DNA of 64,000 bases from Ascaris suum (taxonomy: Eukaryota > Nematoda > Chromadorea > Rhabditida > Ascarididae). The translations under genes were made by a program, and so were the position numbers. The stretch spans positions 7,393,474-7,457,473 of the forward strand of contig CM024182.1 in the NCBI GenBank assembly GCA_013433145.1, in the 5' to 3' direction. Each line of letters begins with the position of its first letter. Positions within the stretch are counted from its first letter, which is position 1. Shown one piece after another: positions 16,286 through 45,090 of this stretch. The notes under the pieces are model-generated. The model saw only the letters and a list, made by a program, of their open reading frames with translations. It had not been told where the DNA came from and ran no database searches.

Positions 16286-17419
16286 TTTTTTCAATAAAAC
16301 GTTAGATTTGCAATTTATGAGTCTTCAAATATGACTTTGAATGTGCCATGTGCTGATGGCGTAAGAGAGCATGACCTCGAGCATAGAGTGTGACCTCAAG
16401 CTGTCTTTCAGTGGACGAGGTGTAGAGGCATGCAAATCAAGAATGTGTGTAGAAAATAATTGCTCCTTATAGGAACTAAAAGGCATGTGACATATGAAAA
16501 TGGATAAGCATTTATCACGTAAAAATACGGATAGGATATTTCCTTAAAGTCAGGAACCGGAACCCGGAACGATTGCAGCGAATCATGGAAAATGAAGATA
16601 GGATGTTCTAATGATGAGATGTCAAATATTCGTAACACTTACTATATTTTTATGTTTGGATCTCTGTTTCTACGTATAGTGTGACCACCATTGTGGTGTA
16701 TGGTGCAGCGGCCAAGGGGGAGAGCTGTTGAAGCAATTCTCGATCGATAAATTCACGACAGCCACAAATTCAAAACTATATGATTAAGGCTTCAAATGCG
16801 CCCACAGCGCACTTCCACAACCACTAAATAACAACATCCCCATCAAGATAACCAACGGATGTGGATGCGGACGACGGAGCTGAACGACACATAAAAGCCA
16901 TGCCACCGTTCAATCGGTGCCAAGAGGAATAAAAGACGGCGCTGTTCGCGCCCTTGCGCGACAAAGAAGGTAGCTCTTTGATTTGCACTGAGATTGACAT
17001 TTCGGTTTATTGGTGAGGTGACAAGTAAAATGACAGAGGCAGGCTCTAAATTTGGAAAGAGGATTGAAGAGCTTAAGCAATAATATCCTCAGAATGGGGT
17101 GCTGTATGGAGGAAAGACCGTTGTGTGGAGCTGCTCGATACGAGCTCAATCAAACGAGACAGCGAACGAACTGAAGGATTTGTCTTGTGCACATGAAAGA
17201 AGCTTCAATTGTGGAGGACAAGTCTTCTCTATACGTAGGACATGGCGGTGAAGGTAAGTGTACCCACTGCCTTCTATCACTCTTGGCTGAGGCTAGGAGG
17301 CGTTCATTATACTGATTTACGTAAATAGTAATTGAACCACTGTTGAAGTAAATGAAAGAGTTGAAGAACTGGTTCGTGTGTACATTCTTTTGTATTCACA
17401 AATGTACTCAGAGGTTTAT
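16286..17419. other. Intergenic, with a GC-richer patch of unclear coding status
   Basis: Between 16680 and 17260 base composition rises. A plus-strand ATG at 17193 opens MKEASIVEDKSSLYVGHGGE and runs into GTAAGT at 17255; an internal ATG at 17243 would give MAVK before the same donor. It could be a first exon of a plus-strand gene, but no matching next exon was found. A 30-codon minus frame at about 16680-16770 is equally unproven. Confidence 0.3.
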
Positions 17420-18320
17420 TTACGTATTCGTGAGGGTGGTGTTCGCCTCAGCGGAAATCGCTATTCTCAATAATTCAGCTTCGCATGCGTGAAGCGATTT
17501 AGCGAGTGTGCTATTTTCATCGACTTGTTCGCCAAATGCATTCATTGCCTCCAGCAATTCGTTGGCAGCCTTCCGGAAGTCCATTGTGGAGGTTGAAGCT
17601 GGAGCCTACAATTTACAATATGTTAGGAAGTGTGGATCACTGAGGTTACAAAACGCATCAACACATATACAACGCTTTAATGTTCTATACTGACGGGTAG
17701 TCGTATCGCGCGAGGGGCGCTTGGTTCCGTCATAGATGTCCTGGAGGTTACGGCAATTTCCCGTTCACGCACTTTTCCAAGGAACTTTAAACATAGGGTG
17801 GGATTCGGAAGTTTGGTGTTCCTCTCAATATTACGGAGTCGTTACGCTGCAGAAAGTATAGTTGCAATACCTGTTCGGAAGCGATGTCGCATGTACACTT
17901 GTTCAACCATTCGAGCCATTCGTTAGGGTCACTTTTGTATCCACTATCGAACGACGAGATCGACTTAGGGGCTGATCGCTTAGAGACATCCGATTGCCGC
18001 GATGCTACCTCGACATCATCCGCATCCGTTGACTCGTCTGCTTTCGCCTATAATCAGCTGCAACATTGGTGTGCGATGAAGGGGAGGATGGGTCATAAGA
18101 GTGTACTATTTCGAACTGAACGTGACAATCGAACTACGGTAATTTCGCTTATTTTCCCTCAAGCCAGAAACGTGGTTTTAATGTAGCCATGCGATGACGC
18201 GCTTCATTAAGACTTACTTCATAGAGAGGGTTAAGATGCCATTTGGGTCGTCTTTTGTGCAAGTCGTTTGCTGCCTGAATTCGGTCACAACCATTTATGC
18301 TCTCTTTTTGGGTTCGTTGA
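17420..18320 (-). CDS. Unidentified protein, C-terminal three exons
   Basis: Three minus-strand exons join in frame: 18218-18320, 17871-18047 and 17420-17605 (TAA stop overlapping an AATAAA). They give about 157 residues. The first encodes a basic segment (LHKRRPKWHLNPLYE), the second an acidic/Ser-rich linker ending in WLEWLNKC, and the last a probably helical segment (FRKAANELLEAMNAFGEQ, then ACEAELLRIAIS). The heptad-like pattern of the last exon could be coiled coil or BAR-like; that is only a guess. The first exon starts in mid-codon, so at least one upstream exon is missing; none could be picked with confidence between 18321 and 20500. The family is not recognised. Confidence 0.6.
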
Positions 18321-21300
18321 CTGAAAGTTCATTGAATAAAATTTTCGTTTATTTCGAATATATCTCATAATATAGAACTCATTTATAATCGTTGTTTGTT
18401 GCACGATTCGATCAAATTGAATTCATAATACCCCCAGAATGATCCATCGTCGATAGTTGAACCTGTCGATTTATAAAGCAAAAACGTTACCAGCAAAATT
18501 TCGGTTTAAAATGCCACGACGCGTTTAACACTTAGTGACATAGGGATGGATTAAGCTTATTTCCGGTTGCACGATCGGTTCCAATTAATTTGAAGCCATT
18601 AGCCGACCTCGAACCGAGCCTAGATTTTTTTCATCTCCACATATTTGTGGTTTGAGGTTTGCCCTATCCATGATCACACTGGTTTAAGCTAGACGCGACA
18701 ATGATCTGCTATTTTGCGTTAACGTTTCGATGTGTCTGCCTCATCATTTCGGATCGATTTAGTTCCCAATGTGTTAAAAAATATTAAGCTACTAAGGTGT
18801 TAAGTGGTAGGAACATGATTTCCGTTATCAATATTACTGTTATTACAATGACTGATGATACTGCTATTATCATTGTTATTATTATTGATTTATTGATTTA
18901 TTATTACTGCTTGTTATTTGTTATCTTTGCTAATGTCACTACTACTATCATTGTATCATCATATTATTATTGTTATTATTGTAGTACCTTATATCATCAC
19001 TTTTAGTATCATAATTCCTTAACATATAAGGTTTTGGGCAGTAAAAAGACTAGGGGAATTTAGCGATCGGCAGCAGCAATCTGTATTCGGTTGGATTAAT
19101 CTATAAAATGGGGCAATTACAATAGAAACCAAACGGCATCCTATCATCTATTTATCGCTTCTATACAGCTTATTATCTATTCATAGGACAATTATATGCG
19201 AAACCATCAGTGATTGACTGATATTGTGCTTTTTCCTAAATATACACAATACATACTTGTCAGGATTCTTATGTAACAAATATTGAAGAGCATTGCGTGA
19301 AAGTTTCCTTCTTTTCAGCCTCTCTTTGTTGGCGAATTTGGACAGCATTTTTTTTTTTTACTGACGATCCGTGGACGAGTCCAGGTATTGATGAGATCAG
19401 CAGAAAGTTTATCTGCGCTCAGCTATAATTCAGCGTTCGTTCACAGCTTATCTGAGCTGGAGCTTAACGCAGTTGGAGTTCTTAACGTGCGTTCACGAAG
19501 TAAATCTTCATATTGACATCACTGAAAACATCACTGCGATTAAAGATATCGAAGTACTGCGGCATAGCGTTACTTCAGTGCCATATATGAAGTTGTATGT
19601 TACCACTTACGGTTAGGCGTAAATAGGTCCATAGGTTAATTCAATATGCATCAGCTTCCAAATGGTTACATTAATATATCGATCAAAATGAACAGCAATT
19701 GATAGAACAAAATATTTTCTTTCTCAGTCTTATTGATACTTTATTTTCCTTCATAGACTTCAAGAAACGTAAAAATAAACCTCGAGAGCAAAGAACTATA
19801 AAAAAAAAGTTTCAATAAGCATAATGAATCAAAAATCCCTCATTAAAATCTATTTTCTTATTTTCCCATAGGAAAAAAAAAACTTTTTTAAAGAATTTTT
19901 TCATTTCTCTTTTCAGTTAAAAATCGAGCAAAAATATCTCGAAGAAAAACATATACGCCTAGAATAGACGCTTCTTCTCATATCGTATATATACCACAGA
20001 TTCAATGAAATATTTGCAGATACGACGAAAACAACGCGTAAACAATAAACGAGGACGAATAGCGCTCTCGCAATCTACATATCGGCCTAGCGAAGCGATG
20101 ACGATACTGCTTGCTGTAACGTCGTGAGATGTTCGATGTGCGTTTAGCTGCAGTAGGGTGAATTACGCTATGCTCACTGTTTTACGCCTACACGTTGATA
20201 TTTAAACGCGCCTGACTACCACATACATAAATATTTGAATAGTGAATGATTAGGACCAGCCAATTGTCGTTTAAAAAAACTTTGGAAAGTGGCTTCTCGA
20301 CGGTTTGATTAGTGCTTAGGAAAGTATTCCTGGATAATAGTAAAGAGATTGCAAACTCGATCACTGTAATTATAGGTAGCAATGATGCGATCGATTCACT
20401 TAGCCGTGCTGCACCGCCTAGAATATGCAGTAAACATATATGAATTAATTCGCTGTGAATTCGGTGTAGTTTCTTAGCACTCAAGCCACGGCTCTTTCCA
20501 TGGTCTACACCTCTTGCTTGAGGCTATATACCTCATCTGAGGCTACGTCTTTTGCATCGGGCTACACTTTTTGACTTTTATGTGTTATTTCGAGGTGCAT
20601 GAAATAAAGAAGAGTATGAGTTTGCGAAATAATTAGTTAAGGTTATTCACGAAGCGTTATCCTATGCTCGCTATATCAGCTAAATGCCTAATTGAAAGAA
20701 CTTTGAAACAATGCTCAACGTTGATGGCTTTGATAGTAAAGAAGCTTTGCTGTGTAATTTACCTTTTCGTTATACCTGTAAATAAATTCTCTTTTGTTTT
20801 TTACTAGAAGCTAGTGACAGTATCAGGGTATATCTGTTATAAGTATTATGCATATAGGAGAATGTCAACTAGAATGTGATGACAGCATATGTGATATGAA
20901 ACGCATCGGAAATTGATAGCAAAATATGATCGAAAAATTTTATTGTCATGGACAAATAGGATAAACGACTTATTTTACAGACACTCATTGCAATAAGAAG
21001 ATACTCCGAACGAACAATCAAGCAGTGGAAAATACTTTCCACCGCATCAAATCCACAACGATAATTAACCTTGGAACAGTCAGCCGTTTATTAAAACAAA
21101 CATAATAGTGAATAAATTAAGTAAGAGACAAGATTATATATTTTAAAAAATTGGGAAAGAAAATGATCCTCTCACCGTAACTCATTTCCTTGCCTTCAAA
21201 TTTCTGAGAGTTTTCTGAGAGAATTTTGGTGCATTAGAAAAGAAAGAAAAAGATGGAATCTTTCTTAGCAATTTCTGATATGGCATAATAAAAATATGTA

Positions 21301-21603
21301 ATATTGCAAGCATATGAAAAAAAAAAATTCATTTTATGATGTTTAGGCGGTTTAATTTATTTGAGAATATAAGGTGGTAAATATTTGAAAACAATCAAGA
21401 AACAATACCGAAAATCACAATGCGTTCTGAACGTTTCTAGAAATGCTCGCCGAAACATGAATGTCCCTTTCAAATATATTGAATCAAAAATGGTCGCATT
21501 TATCTTTGCAAAATGAAATGCGAAATTTAATGAAAATCTCTTTAGAATTTGAGCAATGCGCTTTCTATAAAAATGCAGAAATTGTTGAATTTCGTTTATT
21601 TGA
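18321..21603. other. Intergenic or long-intron sequence
   Basis: No confident exons. It contains an imperfect ATT/GTT trinucleotide array (18822-19000), a degenerate repeat of GAGGCTACNTCTT-like units (20495-20575), and a GC-richer patch (about 20000-20160) whose minus frame is open for some 60 codons but has no phase-compatible partner. Confidence 0.4.
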
Positions 21604-24101
21604 TTATTTCTTGCCAACTGCAACCGTTGGATAGCATAAATTGCCTGCACCACACGAATAACCTGTCGGGCATTGACCATTAATACATGGACCTGAAATT
21701 TGAAAAAAAAACCCTCTCCATGATGAAGAATATTTGTAATTTTAATATCTCTAAATAAGAATTTCGAATTTTCCTTAAACTTCAACGATATTTGAATTAG
21801 TATGTTGTAGAAAAATAAAAATCTTACAGAAAACTTGAAAACCCTAAAATAATAAGGAAGTTCTTTTTTTTCCATCTTCAAATAGCTATTTGTGGCGATA
21901 AAGTATGAAGTAGAAAGTGAGGAATGCAGTTCATACCGAGTACTGTTCCTGATCCAAGTGGACAACAGAAGTTATTGGTATTGCAAGCATAACCAGCTGG
22001 ACATAGACCATTGATGCAAGGACCTGAAAAAAAAAAAGCATTTTACGCTCACACATAGGAAAGGAAATTATCTCGTACGAGCGATTTCTTACTTCAAAAA
22101 TTCAACTCCTCATTTGTATTTGCAATTTGCATTCCAAGTTGATTGATAATTGTAACAATGCTTCGGATGCAACATCTGTATTAAATTTTGTCGATGACAA
22201 TAGAGGATAGTTGAGAAATAATAACGAAAAGATGGCTGGAAATAACTGAAATGGTCAAATAAAGTCGAGAAATTGGTCATATGGAAGCATAAACGAACCT
22301 GATGTATTTCCCGATTGACAACGACAACAGAATCCTCTCGCATTGCAGAAATATCCTTGACCACAGAGTCCATTGATGCATGCAGCCACTGCTGGGCCAC
22401 CATCACATGCAGCTGCAATATCATTCTGCAGTGAATGCAAGCTGCAGATTTGTGGAAAATGTAATTCACCAATTTTACACTCATAGAGGTCTGCACCTTG
22501 CTTCAACCCTTTAGTCACTTGCAGCTTCCAGCTGTCTTTCAGAGGGTAGTCAAATGTAGTGCATATGATACAAGAAGGAAACAGTTATTATATAAGAAAA
22601 GAACAGTTGTTCAATGAGTTAAGCACGCATACGACACTCTGACAGCTATCTGGAAATAACGATGCAATAACAGGATCTATAGATGCATGCTACCTTAGAA
22701 CCTATGTAAATCTTCCTAAGATCGCATAGGAGACATCCGGAGCAGATGCTGATTGATCTTAGCTGATACCATGTAAATTTTCGTGAAATTCTCCAAAAAA
22801 AAACGACAGGATAAATTTGAGCTTCATATTAATAGAAGAAATGTCTATTTGCAGGCTTATAATTTATAAGTAAGGATGACCTTTGCACAGCCACAGTCGT
22901 GATAGGGGTTGACGACTCACATTTTGTATACGATCAACCATGGCCATCATTGGAATATTAAGATAAACTAATTCATTTCTTCGAAGAAAACCGTACAAGG
23001 ATTTTAGGAATGGAAGGTCTAAAAAATGACCTCATAAATCAATTGAAACAGTTCTTCTTCAAATGAAAAGAGAACATCATAGATAAATAGAGGTGAGAGA
23101 AAGATTGCACGCGAATTACTCACTGGCCAAACTGACTGCTTGTTGTGCTACTTGTGGTATTTGGGCTATTGATGGGACACAGCAACACGATCGAAGGCAC
23201 ACCAACTGAGGTGCAATGCTCTGGCATTGAAGTGTTGTCTGGCAACCCGAGAAACATCCCATTGGGCAGCCGATTTGACGTTTTTCTCGACTCAAAACTG
23301 AAATATCGACTTGAGATATATTTTTCATGTACATATTTCGCTCAGGTACATTTTAATCAAAGGCGTTAAAGACCACCGCGAGGTTGATTGAACAGTGCTG
23401 CTGAAGGTCCTTTAAATGAAGCGACTATTAAATCTACGGCTATCATTTTAATCAACTCATTTAAGAGGAAAATAAACGTTCTCATAAATTTTCTATCTAC
23501 AACTTCCTCAGTGCCAAATGAACATCTATCATTTACACACCTTTACCTTTTCAGCAGATAATATTATTTATTTGCATACTCCCACATCATCTTTTTATTA
23601 TTCCCTTTATTAAATCTATATTGGCCACCAAAACCAAGGTAGTGGTTATTTCATGAACGGTTAGGGCATTTTATAAGGTTTTCACCTCTCTTTTTCCAGT
23701 AGTAATCTTGTTGGCAGAACAAATGAGCGCTTTATCACTTCATTTCATTTTTTTTTTCACTCCTTTCATTTGTTTTTTTTTTTATTTCAACTACTTTGCC
23801 GGGGAAATATTTAGCGAAAATTCCAAACTGTTTTCCTCCTCTGTTTTGTACTAGTTGTTGAAATGTGTATAACACATAGCAGATAACCTCAAATAGAATG
23901 AAATTTAAAAAAATGAAATGATTTATGCAAGAAAATTTTTCGTTGAGCAGAGATATTACCCGATCCATTTTGAGGTATATCATCGACGTCAAAATAAACT
24001 GGAAGGATTCCATCGCTATCGTTGGAGACTGTTGCAGTAGATAAGACCAGGATTGCGGCAAATGGCACCGAGACGATGAACAATATAACGAATTGCTTCA
24101 T
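21604..24101 (-). CDS. Secreted cysteine-rich proprotein with CC-type repeats, five exons
   Basis: Predicted extracellular disulphide-rich protein, 201 residues. Minus-strand exons: 23960-24101, 23124-23297, 22299-22412, 21937-22023 and 21604-21692 (TAA stop, AATAAA beside it). The N-terminus is a clear signal peptide (MKQFVILFIVSVPFAAILVL). After an acidic propeptide comes a dibasic furin-like site, Arg51-Glu-Lys-Arg54. Exon 2 carries a CPMGCFSGC...CCC cluster; exons 3-5 each carry one unit of pattern CINGxCxxGYxC...C(C/Y). Every intron is phase 1, so each cysteine unit is a symmetric exon, as in proteins grown by exon duplication. The last unit has CYP where the previous one has CCP. Exon 2 would reach a TGA-like early end (LASE then TAA) if its donor at 23123 were not used. 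The family resembles nematode CC/EB-module secreted proteins; exact function is unknown. Confidence 0.85.
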
Positions 24102-29086
<4,985 letters not shown>

Positions 29087-29258
29087 CAGTAAAATAAGGA
29101 GGTGGCCTATAGAATTGATCAATAGATGTTGAATGGTCAAAAAATTGCCATCGCAGTCGCCTCTTTCCTTTTCTTAATTTCTCGAATTTTATAAGCTGAC
29201 AAGTTGCCAGGGTCCACATTATGGCGACAGTCTGTATTACTAAGCGGACGCACAACAA
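29087..29258 (-). CDS. Candidate first exon of a small secreted protein
   Basis: The minus ATG at 29258 opens a hydrophobic leader (MLCVRLVIQTVAIMWTLATC) followed by a strongly basic stretch (LRKGKRRLRW) and an aromatic/proline segment (FYRPPPYFT), then a possible donor GTATCT after 29087. The mature part would be cationic. A cysteine-containing segment near 28770 could be a following exon (acceptor CACAG, phase 1), but this is not established. Family not recognised. Confidence 0.4.
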
Positions 29259-29480
29259 CTTTCAACTTGATTCGTTCACTTCGAAACAAGTACGAAAATG
29301 CCTAAAAAGTTACGCAAACTTTACAGCCTGTCAGAAAAGAAGTTATAAAAACCAAATTACAGAAATGTATCTTATTTGAATCTGCAGGACGCCTGTTCCG
29401 TTCTTCGGTTCAGATATGAGTGCGTTACAATGCATGTCTTATTGTTTATTGGCAGCAAATGAAATTCATTGATTTGAAGG

Positions 29481-29583
29481 ATGAATTTGCTAAAGCACAT
29501 ATTGTGCCTTGTCGTTCTGGTGCGCTTTTCAACTTTTGTCACGTTTAAATCGAAATATGGGAGCGAAATTGTCCCTATGAATG
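29481..29583 (+). CDS. Candidate signal-peptide exon
   Basis: ATG at 29481 begins MNLLKHILCLVVLVRFSTFV, a good secretory leader, and continues for 34 codons to a canonical donor GTAGGT at 29584, phase 1. A phase-compatible acceptor (TTTTTTGCAG, ending near 30514) would add only a few residues before a stop, so the rest of the gene is uncertain. It is divergent from the exon at 29087-29258 with only 222 bases between the two ATGs. Confidence 0.4.
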
Positions 29584-29845
29584 GTAGGTATGATCGGGTG
29601 GCATTACCCTGATTATTGCATAAACTTTTTCAAGAAATATTTGTTCCAATCTTTCAAAAACGAATTCGTTTCGTATTTTCATTGCAAATGAAAAGTGATT
29701 GAGAATAAACGAATGAACGCAATTCAAATGCCGCATGTTGCAAATGCACTCATTGAACTAAAAATGTTTTTTCTTTATCGGTCAATGAAAAAGAAGAACA
29801 TATTGTCGGAAGGCGAAGCAAGGGGATCAGATCAAGTCTTATCGG

Positions 29846-30020
29846 TCAGCGATGGACCGCCGGATGAAGCGTAATTTTATCCAGGCGACCTGCAAAGCCG
29901 ATCGCTCCACGGAGCATGAGAGGGTTTTGTTGCGGCGATTGGCAATCATTGGTCGTTCCTAATGTGCCGACGAACGTTGGATGTATGGCAGATGATTTGC
30001 AACTGCGGGCATGACAATTC
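29846..30020 (-). CDS. Candidate terminal exon in a GC-richer island
   Basis: Minus frame of 57 residues, starting after an acceptor-like ATTAAG and ending at TGA (29846-29848). It includes TFVGTLGTTNDCQSPQQNP and a Gly-rich segment (LRGAIGFAGRLDK). Composition is clearly richer in G and C than the flanks and codon use looks protein-like, but no family is recognised. The opposite strand has stops, which favours this strand. A second open patch at about 30348-30476 on the same strand could be an upstream exon; phases do not settle it. Confidence 0.35.
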
Positions 30021-30620
30021 CTTAATACGTATTAAATGAATGCTCGATCGATAATCGGCGCTGCTGATATACATCTCATCGTCAAACCATTTTTTGAAAT
30101 ATCCTCGAGCGATATTTTATTTATTTTAACCTGCAGTGTAAATTTCGCAAATTTTTAATACGGTTTATCAACAAATTTTTGCACTCTTTGATTATTCATC
30201 TTGCAACGGAAATATTCGAATGAATGATTTCGTAGATTATGGCGGCTTATCTAGCTGTTGAACTGTTCGATATGTCTATCCCCCTAATTTAAACAACACC
30301 CTAATCGATATGATAGGCGATATGCAACATTCAAACTATCGTGTTGCAATCAATCGTATTGCAAATGAAAGTGAGAAACGAGTGATTCGCTTCGTCTTTC
30401 ATTGCATCGTCTACGGTGGTTGTAATCTGGGTCATATACACTCAATGCGGTCATTGCAACAGCACTCATCCGAAAATCCTCCAATGAAATAATATTTGAA
30501 AATGTTTTTTGCAGAAGGATTCTTTAAGTCGTCGATACTATGAATGACATCGTTGAAATGAATGAAGAGGGAAACATTTGCAACGATATTGCAATTGTTT
30601 TGAAATAGGCAATCCATATC

Positions 30621-33259
30621 AACTCAAATACTCACATATAATATTTCTTATTTCTTCATAATCCTATACTTCAAATAGAATTTAAGCATACCAACTAACA
30701 TAGCAAGTCGTTCACAGAAGAGTCAATTAACTGTGCCGTGTGTTTTCCCCTCTTGATAAATTTCATTGTGTAGGTGATTTGCCTTCACAAATATTGAACG
30801 GTGTGGAACAACGGATAAGGAGAGAGGTGACGCTGTGATCGCTAATATTTTTCAATCTTACTATAGGTATTGCATTTGGCTATGGTGTACACAATCGGGC
30901 CTATCAATTTTGAAGTTATGAATAGTTGTTGTGATGATTTTAAACGATATGTCTTATTTGCTCTCCTCTATAGATGTTATCTGAAAGTGATGATTGGAAG
31001 TGCAAATCACTAAGGCGAAAATTTTTCAAACGATTTGACGCGACAAATTTTGATTTATGTGAGGATATTTGATTAAGATAAGCGATCGACGATCGATCGA
31101 ACCGCGATTCGATTCGATATTGAACCGCGTATACAAAACTTCCAAATCGTCGCAAGTTTCTGTTTTCGAACAGTCATCGGTCATATCACAACAATATCGC
31201 ACTGTGGATAACGATACACCGTTGATGAAGCAATAATTGCTTTTTTTTTTTCGCGTGCAAATGTTTCAATTAAGTGTTGTGACCCGTTTCACTCAGTCGG
31301 CGATTCTCTAAGTACAATAAAGTTCAAGATTATTTTCATAAATATGTTATCGTAATAAAGTATGCGAAATAAACACCAAATATTGAGACGACGTATAAAT
31401 CAATGTCCTTTGGTTTATTGTGTTGTCCCTGCAGACATCTGCAGACATCTCGAGACATCTGCAGATTGTCGCAAATATCTATGCTTAATGTTCTTCATGC
31501 AGAACCTGTATTCCCTTCTATAAACGACAGGTGTATTCCCTTCATATAACCGACGGCCCACTAAGATTTTCGGACTCTTTGATGGCTCCTCATTCAAGCA
31601 AGTCTTCTAGTAAAAAAATTTTGTTTTCCTCTGCTTTAGAAATCCTTCTATTGAACTGTATGCGCTTAGCAAAGTAATTGAATGAATGGGCATTACTCAA
31701 ATGAACGGGATGGAATCCTCAAGAAATCATTCTATTCTTTTAAATTCCATCCATGTAACCTATTAGTGAACATGTAATATAGCTCAAACTCGTAATTACC
31801 AGATATGTTGACGATACTTTGAGCTCAAACGTATTCCGTCGTCCACATCTGATTAGATCGGCAATTTAACCACAACTTCAGCAAAGATTTTCTGCGAACA
31901 GTTAATCGCCGGATAAGTAGTACCTAAGACCACACCTGACATGATCCGATCTACGCTACACGATTCTCATGATAGAAATGGTGCATATAGCCGAAGAAGT
32001 TGAATTTTATGTGCAACTGATTTCATTCTTCTTGAATATTCGCCTCAAATATAGATAACGACACAACAGTTCGATTTGTTTGAGGCATAAAATCTTGACT
32101 GCATGCGAGAATATGCAAAATGTATTCATTATATGCCTTTTGCAAATACGCACTTATAATGGACGTTATGATCGTATGTTGTCCGTATAAGGGTGTCAAC
32201 GTCTGTCTCTCTGTTTGATAGTTTTAGTCGGAGAGCCATTGAATTCTAAAATTTTTTAATGCAATATAAATGATGGGCGATCCGCTCTCTCAGTGTTCAC
32301 GTTGACCTATCGACTCTGAAATTTGCATATTTGCTGAATTAAATGAGTTATGATCATTTAAAATCGCCAAAAATTTGCATACACTTCTCGATACGTCGAA
32401 TTCTCATTCTGTATTGACCAGATCGCAAAACGATGAGTTATACTTATCGATGATTTCCGCGAACAAGTCGATCAGGTCGATCAGTTGAAATATGACCGCA
32501 TTATTCGCATATTTTATTATTTTCTTGCACTCCATTATAGTCAGCTGGCTGGTTTAATGGGCTAAATTACTTGTTCTTCATTTTCAGCGGAAGTCCACAT
32601 TGAGGTCACTTCTTGGTAAATGAGATGTGATTGCTATTTGTTTGTTCAAATATTCTAATCTCCGTCCAGCTTTAATTACAATCGTTTTCTCTGAGCATTT
32701 TCCATTTCTAGTCTTTTTATTTAGTGTTGATATCGACCCGCTCTATCAATTTTTCCACCGTAAAGACTAAAAACTTTTACAATAGAAGGCAAAATTTCGC
32801 CAAACACTGATAGTTTTCTATCCCTTTATCAGACCATCAGAAAAATTCCTCATGATCTCTAACTTCCTTCTTATATAATATGGCAACCATAGCATTGTTT
32901 TCGATCGCTTCATAGACGGTTAACGAGCAAAGAAATTTATTCGAAATTTCAGTTGCAAAACTTCTTTAATAAAAGCTTTTCTTTATCTTCCAGGTTAACA
33001 AGGTGAAGATTTTGTTGAACGATGAAATCTTGCTTTTTTTTGCACGATATTAGCGAAGACGACAATGGTCGACGATAGACAAATGGTTGCGAGATAAGTG
33101 GGCATTAATGGAGTCGAGAGAGGCGGTCCATCGGATCCGGCATTGCCGCATTGACGATCAGGAGGAAGGTGTTGTTTGCGATTGTGATCCATCAACGCCA
33201 CTCCATCTGCACTTCGCGGCAGCTATATCCTCGGATAAGGCCTTCATTCCCCAAAGACA
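30621..33259. other. Intergenic, short direct repeats
   Basis: No exon chain found. It contains a CTGCAGACAT decamer array (31430-31464), an imperfect two-copy repeat of about 25 bases (31506-31556), and an overlapping CGATCGA palindrome cluster (31082-31100). Confidence 0.45.
31430..31464. repeat. CTGCAGACAT decamer tandem repeat
   Basis: About three and a half copies of CTGCAGACAT, one altered to CTCGAGACAT. The CTGCAG and CTCGAG words are self-complementary. Confidence 0.8.
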
Positions 33260-45090
<11,831 letters not shown>

